The notes beneath the pieces are model-generated. The model did not search any database and was not told the DNA's origin. It worked only from the letters and a program-made list of their open reading frames with translations. A program made the position numbers and the translations under genes. 64,000 bases of DNA from Aristolochia californica (Eukaryota; Streptophyta; Magnoliopsida; Piperales; Aristolochiaceae), in NCBI GenBank assembly GCA_029961685.1, contig JARWKL010000008.1:33853619-33917618 (forward strand), read 5' to 3'. Positions within the stretch are counted from its first letter, which is position 1; each line of letters opens with the position of its first letter. Shown piece after piece: positions 8,216 through 22,192 of this stretch.

Positions 8216-11200
8216 CCTGTAAATTTTAGGAATTGTAAACTCTTTCTAGTTTTTATATCTTAGGTTTCTCAATCGTCTTGAAAAAGTGAAGGCGAGGGAT
8301 TTTTAACTGAGTGTAGTATTGACTCTCAATCCATAAGTCATTTCTTTCAAAAAAATATAGCCCATTACGCATGATTGACCGATAAATCACTTTACAATCA
8401 TCAATGATTGTTAGGTCACCGTTTTTTAAATGTGCAAAATAATGATATTTTTGACTCAGGTAAATATCCCACCACACGTTCACTTGAGAAATTAATGAGG
8501 TTTGGATCCAAATGTCATTTGCATCTTTAACATGTTTCAATCATGGATATCCATGTTTAAAACATGTGTACGATCAATTACAAATCTCTTTCTTATAAAA
8601 TTCCAAGCTATTCGGGTTGAAATAGTGGAATTTCTCAAACTTGGAAATCAAAATTTTTGTGTTCATTTGTGGTGTGTGAATAAAATTTCTTTACTTACAT
8701 TTTTTGTTGTTTTAAATTTTTTGCACATATAAACTCTAAAATTTTGGTTTTGTTGTGATCTATTTGTCTTCTTATCTTTTTGTTTACAACAAAAAGGTTA
8801 AAAGTAAAAACTCAAGTTTTGATTTAAGAAAAAAGTATATATCTAAAATGGAAATTCACAAATGTAGAGAGAGATAATTCAAAACATTCTGGGAAATTTT
8901 AGGGATTGTAAACTCTTTCTAGTTTTTATATATTAGGTTTTTCAATTGTTGGATAAAAGAGGAGGCGGGGGATTTTTAACTGAGTGTAGTGTTGACTCCC
9001 AATCTATAAGTCATTTCTTACAAAAAAATATAGCCCATTACGCATGATTGACTGGTAAATCACTTTACAATCATCAATGATTGTTAGGTCAGCTATTTGT
9101 AAATGGGCAAAACAATGGCTTGTTTGACTTGGGTAAAATTCAAGCTAATAGGGTTGAACTAGTGGAATTTCCCAAACTTGGATGTCAAAAATTTTGTGTT
9201 CATTTGTGTTGTGTGAACAAATTTCTTTACTTACATTTGTTGTTGTTTAAAATTATTTGCATACATAAACTCTAAAATTTTCATTTTTTTGTGATCTATT
9301 TGCCTTCTTAACTTTGTTTTTTACGTGATAAAGAGAAAAGTGAAAACTCAAGTTTTGATTAAGAAAAAAGTATACATCTAAGATGGAAATGCACAAATGT
9401 AGAGAGAGATAATTCCAAAAACCGTCTGTCATTTTTAGGGATTGTAAACTCTTTCTAGTGTTTATATTAGGTTTTGCAAACGTCAAGAAAAGGGGAGGAC
9501 GGGGGATTTTTAATTGAGTGTAGTGTTGACACGAATCCATAAGTCATTTCTTGCAAAACAATTATAGCCCATTACACACAATTAACTGATAAACAACTTT
9601 ACAATCATCATTGATTGTTAGGTCAACTTTTTGTAAATGGGCAAAATAATGGCTTGTTTGACTCGGGTAAATATTCCACCGCACGTTCACTTGAGAATTT
9701 AATGAGGTTTGGATCCATGGGTCATTTTCATCATTAACATGTTTCAAGCATGCATATCCATATTTAAAACATGTGTAGGTTAAATTAAAAATCTCTTTCT
9801 TATAAAATTTCAAGCTATTAGGGTTGAACTAGTGGAATTTCGAAAACTTGAAATCAAAAATTTTTGTTTGAATTGTGGTGTGTGAAAAAAAATTCTTTTC
9901 TTTCATTTATTGTTGTTTTATTTTTTTTTGCATACGTTAACTCTAAAAATTTCGTTTTGTTATTATATTTTTGCCTTCTTGTCTTTTAGTTTAAGAGAAA
10001 AAGAGAAAAGTGAAAACTCCAGTTTTGATTTAAGAAAAAACTATGCATCTAAAATGGAAATGCACAAATATAGAGAGAGATAATTCCAAAAAGTGAGCAT
10101 ATATTTTTAGGGATTGTAAACTCATTCTAGTTTTCATATATTTGGTTTTACAACCGTCAGGAATAGGGAGAGGCATGGATTTTTACTTGAGTGTAGTGTT
10201 GACTCCAAATCCATAATTCATTTCTTACAAAAAATATAGCCCGTTACGCATGATTGATCGATAAATCACTTTACAATCATCAATGATTGTTAGGTCAACT
10301 TTTAGTAAATGGGCAAAATAATGGCTTGATTGACTCGGGTAAATATCCCTCCGCATGTTCACTTGAGAATTTAATGTGGTTTGAATCCATAGGTCATTTG
10401 CATATTTAACATGTTTCACGCAAGCATATCCATATTTAAAGCATGTGTAGGATCCATTACAAATCTCTTTCTTATAAAATTCCAAGCTATTAATGTTGAA
10501 CTAGTGGAATATCCCAAACTTGGATATCAAAACTTTTGTGTTCATTTGTGGAGTGTGAATAAATTTTTTTTACTTAAATTTTTCTTGTTTTAAATTTTTT
10601 GCATACATAAACTCTAAAATTTTCATTTTGTTGTGATCTATTTGCCATCTTATCATTGAGTTTATGAGATAAAGGGAAAAGTGAAAAGTCAAGTTTTGAA
10701 TTTAGAAAAAAGTATACATCTAAAATGGAAATGCATAAATGTAGAGAGATATAATTCTAAAAAGTGTCTATAATTTTTAGGGATTGTAAACTCTTTCTAG
10801 TTTTTATATATTTGGTTTTGTAATCGCTAGGAATAGGGGGAGGCGGGGACTCCCAATCCATAAATCATTTATTACAAAAAAAAATAGCCCATTACGCACG
10901 ATTGACAAATAAATCACTTTACAATCATCAATGATTGTTAGGTCATCTTTTTGTAAATGAGCAAAATAATGGCTTGTTTCACTTGAGTAAAAATCTCACC
11001 GCACATTCACTTGAGAATTTAATGAGGTTTGGATCCATAGGCCATTTGCATCTTTAACATGTTTAAAGCATGCATATCCATATTTAAAAGATGTGTAGGA
11101 TCAATTACTAATCTCTTTCTTAGAAAATTCCATGCTATTAGGGTTGATCTAGTGGAATTTCTCAAACTTGGATATCGAAACTTTTGTGTTCATTTGTGGA

Positions 11201-12802
11201 GTGTTAAAAAAATTTCTTTACTTACATTTGTCATTGTTTTAAAATTTTTACGTACATAAACTCTAAAATTTTTTGGTTTGGTGTTTATCTTTTTGTTTAT
11301 GAGATAATGGGTAATGTGAAAACTACGGTTTTCATTTCAGAAAAAAAGTATACATCTAAAATGGAAATGCACAAATCTATAATTTTTAGGGATTGCAAAC
11401 TCTTTCTACTTTTTATGTATTAGATTTTGCAATCATCGGGAAAAGGGGGACACGAGGGATTTTTAACTGAGTGTGGTGTTGACGCCCAATACATAAGTCA
11501 TTTCTTACAAAAAAAATATAGCCCGTTACGAATGATTGACCGATAAATCATTTTACAATCATCAATGATTGTTATGTCTAATTTTTTTAAATGAACAAAA
11601 TAACGGCTTGTTTCACTCGGGTAAATATCCCACCACACGTTAACTTGAGAATTTAATGAGGTTTGGATCGATAGGTCATTTGAATCTTTAACATGTTTCA
11701 AGCATACATATGGATATTAAACACATGAGTAGGATCAATTACAAATCTTTTTCAAATAAAATTCCATGCTAATAGGGTTGAACTAGTGGAATTTCCAAAA
11801 ATGTAGAGAGAGATAATTCCAAAAAGTGTATGTAAATTTTAGGGATTTTAAACTCTTTGTAGTTTTTATATATTAAGTTTCTCAACCATCGTAAAAATGG
11901 GGTGGTGGGGGATTTTTAACTGAGTGTAGTGTTGACTCCAAATTCATAATTCATTTCTTACAAAAAACTATAGCCCGTTACGCATGATTGATCGATAAAT
12001 CACTTTACAATCATCAATGATTGTTAGGTCACCATTTTTTAAATAGACAAAATTATGGCTTGTTTGAGTCAGGTAAATATCCCACAACACATTCACTTGA
12101 GAATTTAATGAGGTTTGGGGCCATAGGTCATTTGCTTCTTTAACATGTGTCAAGCAAGCATATCTATATTTAAAACACGTGTAGGATCAATTAAAAATCT
12201 CTTTCTTATAAAATTCCTAGCTATTAATGTTGAACTAGTGAAATTTCCCAAACTTCGATATCAAAACTTTTGTGTTCATTTTTTGAGTGTGAATAATTTT
12301 TTGTTGTTTTAAATTTTTTCCATACATAAACTCTAAATTTTTTGTTTTGTTGTGATCTATTTGCCTTTTTATCTTTTAGTTTAAGAGAAAAAGGGAAAAG
12401 TGAAAAGTCAAGTTTTGAATTAAGAAAAAAGTATACATCTAAAATGGAAATGCACAAATGTAGAGAGAGATAATTCCAAAAAGTGTCCAGAATTTTTAGG
12501 GATTGTAAACTCTTTCTAGTTTTTTTATATTTGGTTTTGCAATTTTCGGAGAAAGGGAGAGGCTGGGGATTTTTAACTGAGTGTATTGTTGACTCCAAAT
12601 CTATAAGTCATTTCTTACAAAAAAAATTATAGCCCGTTACGCATGATTGACCGATAAATCACTTTACAATCATCAATGATTGTTAGGTCAGATTTTTGTA
12701 AATGGAAAAATAATGGCTTGTTTAACTCGGGTAAATATTCGACCTCACATTATCTTGAGAATTTAATGAGCTTTGGATCTATAGGTCAGTTGCATCTTTA
12801 AC
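8216..12802 (+). repeat. Satellite array, 8.2-12.8 kb, several shortened monomers
   Basis: Resumed monomer 8216-8531, then starts at 8532, 9739, 10411, 11059, 11693 and 12145. Deletions: near 9136 about 143 bp are missing and two monomers are fused (8532-9738 is 1207 bp); near 10849 about 26 bp (ACTGAGTGTAGTG block lost); near 11290 and 11377 small losses; near 11798 about 220 bp (11693-12144 is 452 bp). No gene seen. Confidence 0.9.
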
Positions 12803-13316
12803 GTTTTTCAAGCATCCATATCCATTTTTAAAACATATGTAGGAACAATTACAAATCTCTTTCTTATAAAATTCCAAGCTATTAGGGTTGAACTAGTGGA
12901 ATTTCCCAAACTTGGATATCAGAACTTTTGTGTGCATTTGTGGAGTGTGAATAAATTTTTTTACTTACATTTGTTGTTGTTTAAAATTTTTCCAAAAAGT
13001 ATCCAGAATTTTTAGGGATTGTAAACTCTTTCTAGTTTTTATATATTAGGTTTTGCAATCGTAAGGAATAGGAAGAGGCGGGGATTTTTAACTGAGTGCA
13101 GTGTTGAATCCAAATCCATAATTCATTTCTAACAAAAAAGTATAGCACGTTACGAATGATTGACCAATAAATCACTTTACAATTATCAATGATTTTTAGG
13201 TTAGCATTTTGTAAGTGGGCAAAATAATGACTGGTTTGATTCGAGTAAATATCCCACCGCACATTAACTTGAGAATTTAGTGAGGCTAGGATCCATTGGT
13301 CATTTGCAACATAAAC
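12803..13316 (+). repeat. Shortened satellite monomer with ~160-bp deletion (shared junction, copy 1)
   Basis: Length 514 bp. GTTTAAAATTTTT is joined directly to CCAAAAAGT near 12990, removing about 160 bp from the T-rich stretch to GATAATT. The same join recurs near 25074. Confidence 0.85.
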
Positions 13317-15956
13317 ATGTTTCAAGCATGCATATCCATATTTAAAACATGTGTAGGATCAATTACATTTCTCTTTCTTATAAAATTCTAAACTATTAGG
13401 GTTGAACTTGTGGAATTTCCCAAACAGGATATCAAAACTTTTGTGTTCGATTGTGGAGTGTGAATAAATTTTCTTTACTTACATTTGTTGTTGTTTAAAA
13501 TTTTTTGCATACATAAACTCAAAAATTTTCGTTATGCCTTCTTATCTTTTAGTTTACGAGATAAAGGGAAAAGTGAAAACTCAAGTTTTGATTTAAGAAA
13601 AATATATATATCTAAATGGAAATTCACAAATGTAGAGAGAGATAATTCAAAAACATTAAGGAAATTTTAGGGATTGTATACTCTTTCTAGTTTTTATATA
13701 TTAGATTTTTCAATCGATGGATAAAAGGGGAGGCGAGCGATTTTTAATTGAGTGTAGTGTTGACTCAAAATCCATAAGTCATTTCTTAAAAAAAAATATA
13801 GCCTATTACGCGAGATTGACCGATAAATTACTTTACAATCATCAATGATTGTTAGGTCAGCTTTTTATAAATGGGCAAAATAATGGCTTGTTTGACTCGG
13901 GTAAATATCCCACCGCACGTTCACTTGAGAACTTAATGAGGATTGGATCCATAAGTCATTTGCATCTTTAACATGTTTGAAGCATGCATATCCATATTTA
14001 AAACATGTGTAGGATCAATTACAAATCTTTTTCTTATAAAATTCAAGCTAAAACTTGTGGAATTTCACAAACTTGGATGTCAAATTTTTTGTTCATTTAT
14101 GTTGTGTGAATAAATTTTCTTTATTTACATTTGTTGTTGTTTGAAATTTTTTGCTTCCATAAACTCTAAAATTTTGGTTTTGTTGTGATCTATTTTCCTT
14201 CTTATCTTTTTTATTACAAGAAAAAGTGAAAATTTAGAACTCACGTTTTGATTTAAGAAAAAAGTACATATCAAAAATGGAAATTCACAAATGTAGAGAG
14301 AGATAATTCCAAAAAGTGTCTATAAATTTTAGGGATTATAAAATCTTTCTAGTTTTTATATTTTAGGTTTCTCAACCGTCGTGAAAACGGGGAGGATTTT
14401 TAACTGTGTGTAGTGTTGACTCCAAATTCATAATTCATTTCTTACAAAAAAAAATAGCCCGTTACGCATGATTGATCGATAAATCACTTTACAATCATCA
14501 ATGATTGGTAGGTCACCATTTTTTAAATGGGCAAAATAATGGCTTGTTTGACTCAGGTAAATATCCCACCGCACATTCACTTGACAATTTAATGAGGTTT
14601 GGATCCATAAGTCATGTGCATCTTTAACATGTTTCAAGCATGCATATCCATATTTACAACATGTGTAGGATCAATTACAAATCTTTTTCTTATAAAATTC
14701 AAGCTATTAGAGTTGAACTTGTGGAATTTCACAAACTTAGATGTCAAAACTTTTGTGTTCATTTGTGTTGTGTGAATAAATTTTCTTTACTTAAATTTGT
14801 TATTGTTTGAAATTTTTTGGTTACATAAACTGTAAAATTTTGGTTTTGTTGTGATCTATTTTTCTTCTTATCTTTTTTATTACAAGAAAAAGTGAAAATT
14901 TAGAACTCAAGTTTTGATTTAAGAAAAAAAGTACATATCTAAAATGGAAATTCAAAAATGTAGAGAGAGATAATTCCAAAAAGTGTCTATAAATTTTAGG
15001 GATTATAAAATCTTTCTAGTTTTTGTATATTAGGTTTCTCAACCGTCGTGAAAACGGGGATGCGGGGATTTTTAACTGTGTGTAGTGTTGACTCCAAATT
15101 CATAATTCATTTCTTACAAAAAAATATAGCCCGTTACGCATAATTGATTGATAAATCACTTTACAATCATCAATGATTTGTAGGTCACCATTTTTTAAAT
15201 GGGAAAAATAATTGCTTGTTTGACTCGGGTAAATATCCCACTGCACATTCACTTGAGAATTTAATGAGGCTTGGATCCAAAGGTCATTTGCTTCTTTAAC
15301 ATGTTTCAAGCACTCGTATCCATATTTAAAACACGTGTAGGATCAATTAAAAATCTCTTTCTTATAAAATTCCAAGCTATTAATGTTGAACTAGTGGAAT
15401 TTCCCAAACTTGGATATCAAAACCTTTGTGTTCATTTTTGGAGTGTGAATAAATTTTTGTTGTTTTAAATTTTTTCCATACATAAACTCTAAAATTTTCG
15501 TTTTATTGTGATCTTTTTGCCATCTTATCTTTTAATTTACGAGATAAAGGGAAAAGTGAAAAGTCAAGTTTTGAATTAAGAAAAAAGTATACATCTAAAA
15601 TGGTAATGCACAAATGTAGAGAGAGATAATTCCAAACATCATCTGTCATATTTAGGGAGTGTAAACTCTTTCTAGTTTTATATATTAGGTTTTGCAATCG
15701 TTAGGAAAAGGGGGAGGCAGTGGATTTTTAACTGAGTGTAGTGTTGACTCCCAATCCATAAGTCATTTCTTAAAAAATAATTATAGCCCGTTACACATGA
15801 TTGACCGATAAATCAATTTACAATCATCAATGATTGTTAGGTCAGCATTTTGTAAATGGGCAAAATAATGGCTTCTTTGACACGGGTAATTATCCCACCG
15901 TACGTTCACTAGAGAATTTAAAAAGGTTTGGAGTCATTGGTCATTTTCATTATTAA
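13317..15956 (+). repeat. Satellite monomers 13317, 13973, 14629, 15301, including a near-identical adjacent pair
   Basis: Monomers 13973-14628 and 14629-15300 share many private variants: GGATGTCAAA, TTTTTATTACAAGAAAAAG, GTACATATC, CTCAACCGTCGTGAAAACGG, and CCAAATTCATAATTC. They look like a recent tandem duplication. Monomer 15301 shares AACACGTGTAGG, AATGTTGAACTAG and TTTTTTCCATACAT with monomer 12145, so the segment near 12 kb and this one are related at an offset of about 3.16 kb. Confidence 0.85.
13886..13902 (+). repeat. Conserved GACTCGGGTAAATATCCCACC block with weak CENP-B-box-like match (representative copy)
   Basis: GCTTGTTTGACTCGGGT matches 7 of the 9 fixed positions of the mammalian CENP-B box core (nTTCGnnnnAnnCGGGn): T3, G5, A10 and CGGG. 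It is among the best conserved parts of the monomer. Plants are not known to use CENP-B in this role, so this is a motif note only. Confidence 0.3.
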
Positions 15957-18944
15957 CATCTTTCAAGCATGCATTAGAAATCTCTTTCTTATAAAATTCA
16001 AAGCTATTAGTGTTGAACTAGTGGAATTTCCTCAACTTGGAAATCAAAACTTTTGTGTTCATTTGTGGTGTGTGAAGAAATTTTATTTTCCTTCATTTAT
16101 TGTTTTTTAAAATTTGTTTGCAAACGTAAACTCTAAAAAGTTCATTTTTTTATGATATTTTTGCTTTCTTATCTTTTAGTTTACGAGATAAAGGGAAAAT
16201 TGAAAACTCAAGTTTTGATTTAAGAAAAAAGTATACATCTAAAATGGAAATGCACAAATGTAGAGAGAGATAATTCCAAAAAGTGACCAGATTTTTTAGG
16301 GATTGTATATCCATATTTAAAACATGTGTAGGATCAATTACAAATCTCTTTCTTATAAAATTTCTGGCTATTAGGGTTGATCTAGTGGAATTTCTCAAAC
16401 TTGGATATCAAAACTTTTGTGTTCATTTGTGGTATGTGAGTAAATTTTATTTACTTACATATGTTGTTTTAAACTTTTTGCACACAAAAACTCTAAAATT
16501 TTGGTTTTGTTGTGATCTATTTGCCTTCTTATCTTTTTGTCTACAAGATAAAGTGAAAAGTTAAAACTCAAGTTTTGATTAAAAAAAAAGTATATATCTA
16601 AAATGGAAATTCAAAAATGTAGAGAGCGATAATTCAAAAAAGTGTCAGTAAATTTTTGGGATTGTAAATTCTCTCTAATTTTTATATATAAGGTTTTTTC
16701 AATCGTCGGGAAAAAGGGTAGGCGGGGGATTTTTAACTGAGTGTAGTGTTGACTCCCAATCTATTAGTCATTTCTTACAAAAAAAAAATATAGCCCATTA
16801 CACATGATTCACCGATAAATCACTTTACAATCATCAATGATTGTGAGGTCAACTTTTTGTAAATGGGCAAAATAATGACTTGTTTGACTCGGGTAAATAT
16901 CCCACCGCACGTTCACTTGAGAATTTAATGAGGTTTGTATCCATAGGTCATTTGCATCCTTAACATGTTTAAAGCATGCATATCCATATTTAAAACTTGT
17001 GTAGAATAAATTGAAAATCTCTTTCTTATAAAATTCCAAGCTATTAATGTTGAACCAGTGGAATTTCCCAAACTTGGATATCAAATTTTTTTTGTTCATT
17101 TGTGGTGTGTGAATAATTTTTTGTTATTTTAAATTTCTTGCATACATCAACTCTAAAGTTTTCGTTTTGTTGCGATCTATTTGCCTTCCTCTTTTTTAGT
17201 TTACAAGATAAAGGTTAAAGTGAAAATTCAAGTTTTGAATTAAAAAAAATATACATCTAAAATTGAAATGCACAAATGTAGAGAGAGATAATTCCAAAAA
17301 GTGTGTATAATTTTTAGGGATTGTAAATTCTTTCTAGTTTTTATATATTAGGTTTTGCTATCGTCAGGAAAATGGGGAGGCTGGGGATTTTTAACTGTGT
17401 ATTGTTGACTCCCAATCCATAAGTCATTTCTTAAAACTAAAATTATAGCCCGTTACGAATGATTGACCAATAAATCACTTTACAATCATCAATGACTGTT
17501 AGGTCAGCTTTTTATAAATGGGAAAAATAATGGCTTGTTTGACTCGGGTAAATATTCCACCGCATGTTCACTTGAGAATTTAATGAGGTTTGGATCCATA
17601 GGTCATTTGCATCTATAACATGTTTCAAGCAAGCCAATCCATATTTAAAACTTGTGTAGGATCAATTACAAATATCTTTCTTAAACAATTCCAAGCTATT
17701 AATATTGAACTAGTGGAATTTCCCAAACTTGGATATCAAAACTTTTGTGTTCATTTGTGGAGTGTGAATAAATTTTTGTTGTTTTAAATTTTTTGCATAC
17801 ATAAACTCTACAATTTTCGTTTTTTTGTGATCTATTTGCCTTCGTATCTTTTAGTTTACAAGATAAGCGAAAAGTGAAAAGTCAAGTTTTGTATTAAGAA
17901 AAAGTATACATCTATAATGGAAATTCACAAATGTAGAGAGAGATAATTCAAAAAAATGTCTATAATTTTTAGGGATTGTAAACTCTTTCTAGTTTTTATA
18001 TATTAGGTTTTGTAATCGTCGGGAAAAGGGGGAGGTTGGGAATTTTTAACTGAGTGTATTGTTGACTCCCAATCCATAACTCATTTCTTACAACAAAATG
18101 ATAGCCCATTACTCATGATTGACCAATAAATCACTTTACAATCGTCAATGATTGTTAGGTCAGCTTTTTGTAAATGGGCAAAATAATGACTTGTTTAAAT
18201 CGGGTAAATATCCCACCACATGTTATCTTGAGAATTTAATGAGGTTTGGATCCATAGGACTTTTGCATCTATAACATGTTTAAAGCATCCATATCCATAT
18301 TTAAAACATCTGTAGGATCAATTACAAATCTCTTTCTTATAAAATTCCAAGCTATAAGGTTGAAATAGTGGAATTTCCAAAACTTGGATATCAAAATATT
18401 TGTGTTCATTTGTGGTGTATTAATAATTTTTCTTTACGTATATATGTTGTTGTTTTAAATTTTTTGCGTACATAATCTATAATTTTCGTTTTGTTGTGTT
18501 CATTTTTCCTTCTTATCTTCTAGTTTATGAGGTAAAGGGAAAAGTGAAACATCAAGTTTTTATTAAAGATAAAAGTATACATCTAAAATTGTAATGCACA
18601 AATGTGGAGAGAGATAATTCCAATAAGTGTCCATAATTTTTAGGGATTGTAAACTCTTTCAAGTATTTATATATTAGGTTTTGCAATCGTCGGGAAAAGG
18701 GGGAGGTGAGAATTTTTAACTGAGTGTAGTGTTGACTCCCAATCCATAAGTTATTTCTTACAAAACAATATAGCCCGTTACGCATGATTCACCGATAAAC
18801 CACTTTACAATCATCAATGATTGTTAGGTCAGATTTTTGTAAATGAGCAAAATAATGGCTTGTTTGACTCGGGTAAATATCCCACCGCACGTTCACTTGA
18901 GAATTTAATGAGGTTTGGATCCATAGGCCATTAGCATCTTTAAC
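15957..18944 (+). repeat. Satellite monomers with a truncated/fused unit at 15957
   Basis: Monomer 15957 is only about 350 bp. Around 16307 the sequence jumps from AGGGATTGTA straight into TATCCATATTTAAAAC of the next monomer. It also lacks about 30 bp just after its anchor. Following starts are about 16308, 16965, 17620 and 18275, the last being A-type. No gene seen. Confidence 0.85.
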
Positions 18945-19518
18945 ATGTTTCAAGGATGCATATCCATATTTCAAACATGTGTAGGATCAATTACAAATCT
19001 CTTTCTTAGAAAATTCGAAGCTATTAGGGTTCATCTAGTGGAATTTCCCAAACTTGGATATCGAAACTTTTGTGTCCCTTTGTGGAGTGTGAAATTTTTT
19101 TCTTAATTTACATTTGTTGCTGTTTTAAAATTTTTGTATACATAAACTCTAAAATTTTTGGTTTGATGTGATCTATTTGCCTTCTTATATTTTTGTTGAC
19201 AAGATAAAGGGAAATGTGAAAACTAAAATTTTCATTTAAGAAAAAAGTATACATCTAAAATGAAATGCACAAATGTATAGATAGATAATTCAAAAAATTG
19301 TCTGTAATTTTTAGGGATTGTAAATTCTTTCTACTTTTTATGTATTAGATTTTGCAATCATCAGAAATCGGAGGAGGCAGGGGATTCTTAACTGAGTGTA
19401 GTGTTGACTCCCAATACATAAGTCATTTCTTACAAAAAAAATATAGCCCGTTCCGAATGATTCACCGATAAATCACTTTACAGTCATCAATGATCAATAG
19501 GTCATTTGCATATTTAAT
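18945..19518 (+). repeat. B-type satellite monomer, 3' part deleted
   Basis: 574 bp. B-type marks: a TCATCTAGTGG variant, GATATCGAAAC, TTTTCATTTAAG and CAATACATAAG. About 100 bp are missing near 19495, where TGATCAATAG joins GTCATTTGC. Confidence 0.8.
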
Positions 19519-22192
19519 ATGTGTCATGCATGCATATCCATATTTAAAACATGTGTAGGATCAATTAAAAATCACTTTATTATAAAATTCCAAGCTATTA
19601 GGGTTGAACTAGCACAATTTCCCAAACTTCGATATCAAAACTTTTGTGTTCATTTGTGGTGTATCAATAAATTTTCTTTACTTACATTTGTTGTTGTTTT
19701 AAATTTTTTGCATATATAAACTCATAAAATTTCGGTTTGTTGTGATCTATTTGCAGTCTTATCTTTTTGATTACGAGATAAGGGAAAAGTGAAAACTCAA
19801 GTTTTTTATTTAAGAAAAAAGTATACATCTAAAATGGAAATGCACAAATGTAGAGAGACATAATTCCAAAAAGTGTCTGTATTTTTCAGGGATTGTAAAC
19901 TCTTTCAAGTTTTTATATATTAGGTTTTACAATCTTCGGGAAAAAGGGGAGGTGGGGGACTTTTAACTGAGTGTAGTGTTGACTCCCAATCCATAAGTCA
20001 TTTCTTACAAAAAAAACATCCCGTTTCGAATGATTGACCGATAAATCACTTTAAAATCATGAATGATTGTTAGGTTAGGCTTTTGTAATGGGAAAAATAA
20101 TGGCATGTTTGACGCGGGTAAATATCCCACCGCACGTTCACTTGAGAATTTATTGAGGTTTGGATCCATAGGTTATTTGCATCTTTTACATGTTTGATGC
20201 ATGCATATCCATATTTAAAACATGTGTAGGATCAAAACAAATTTCTTTCTTATAAAATTCCAAGGTATTAGCGTTGAACTAGTGGAATTTCCCAAACTTG
20301 GATATAAAATATTTTGTGTTCATTTGAAGTGTGTCAATAAATTTTCTTTACTTACCTTAGTTGTTATTTTAAAAAAAATTATACATACATTCTAAAATTT
20401 TCGGTTTTTTGTGATCTATTTTCCTTAATATCTTTTTGTTTATGAGATAAAGGGAAAAGTGAAAACTCAAGTTTGATTTAATAAAAAAAATTCATCCAAA
20501 ATGGATATGCACAAATGCAGAGAGAGAGAATTCCAAAAAGTGTTTGTAAATTTAAGGGATTGTAAACTCTTTCTAGTTTTTATATATTAGGTTTTGTTAG
20601 GAGGCGGGGGATTTTTAACTGAGTGTAGTGTTGACTCCCATTTCATAAGTCATTTCTTACAAAAAAATTATAGGCCCATTACACACTATTGATCGATAAA
20701 TCACTTTAAAATCATCAATGATTGTTAGGTCAGCATTTTGAAAATTGGCCAAATAATGGCTTGTTTGACTCAAGTGAATATCCCACCGCACGTTCACTTG
20801 AGAATTTAAAGAGGTTTGGATCCATAAGTCATTTTCATCATTAACATGTTTCAAGCATGCATATCCATATTTAAAACATGTGTAGGATCAATTACAAATA
20901 TTTTTCTTATAAAATTCCAAGCTATTAGGGTTGTACTAGTGGAATTTCCAAAACTTGGAAATCAAAACTTTTGTGTTCATTTGTTGTGTGTGAAGAAATT
21001 TTATTTTCTTTCTTATATTGCTGTTTTAAATTTTTTTGCATACATAAACTCTAAAAGTTTCGTTTTGTTATGATCTTTTTGCCTTCTTATCTTTATGTTT
21101 ACGAGATAAAGGTAAAAAGGAAAACTCAATTGTTGACTTAAGAAAAAAGTATACATCTAAGATGGAAATGCACAAATGTAGAGAGAGATAATTCTAAAAA
21201 TTGTCTATGATTTTTAGGGATTGTAAACTCTTTCTAGTTTCTTTTTATTAGGTTTTGCAACCATCGGCAAAAGCGGGAGGCGGGGGATTTTTAACTGAGT
21301 GAAGTGTTGAATCCCAATCCCTAAGTCATTTCTTACAAGAAAATTATAGCTCGTTACACACGATTGACCGATAAATCACTTTACAATAATCAATGATTGT
21401 TAGGTCAACAATTTGTAAAGGGACAAAATAATGGCTTGTTTGACTCGGGTAAATATCCTACCGCACGTTCACTTGAGAATTTAATGAGGTTTGGATCCAT
21501 AGGTCATTTTCATCATTAAGATGTTTCAAGCATGCATATCCATATTTAAAACATGTGGAAGATCAATTACAAATCTCTTTCTTATAAAATTCCTAGCTAT
21601 TAGGGTTGAATTGGAGGAATTTCCCAAACTTGGAAATCAAAAATTTTGTGTTCATTTGTGGTGTGTGAAGAAATTATCTTTTCTTTCATTTATTGTTGTT
21701 TTAATTTTTTTTGCATACGTAAACTCTAAAAATTTCGTGTTGTTATGATATTTTTGCCTTCTTATCTTTTAGTTTACGAGATAAAGGGAAAGTGAAAACT
21801 CAAGTTTTGATTTAAGAAAAAAGTTTACATCTAAAATGGAAATGCACAAATGTACAAAGAGATAATTCGAAATACTGACCAGATTTTTTAGGGATTGTAA
21901 ACTCTTTCTAGTTTTCATATATTAGGTTTTGAAATCATCAGGAATCGGCGGAGGCAAGGATTTTTACTTGAGTGTAGTGTTGACTCCAAATCCATAATTC
22001 ATTTCTTACAAAAAAAATATAGCCCGTTACGCAAGATTGATCAATAAACACTTTACAGTCATCAATGATTGTTAGGTCAGCTTTTTGTAAAATGGCAAAA
22101 TATTGGCTTGTTTGACTCGGGTAAATATCCCTCCGCACATTAACTTTAGAATTTAATGAGGTTTGGATCGATAGGTCATTTGCATCTTTAAT
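19519..22192 (+). repeat. Four-monomer higher-order repeat, copy 1
   Basis: Monomer starts 19519, 20190, 20846, 21521. Order by private variants: C-type (AGCACAATTTC, GAGACATAATTCC, GTTTCGAATGATTG); D-type (GATCAAAACAAAT, CCAAGGTATTAG, GGATATAAAAT); F-like (TTGTTGACTTAAG, ATCTAAGATGG); G-like (TTGGAGGAATTTCC, GAAGAAATTATC, GTGACCAGATT). 2674 bp in total. The same order follows in the next block. Confidence 0.85.
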
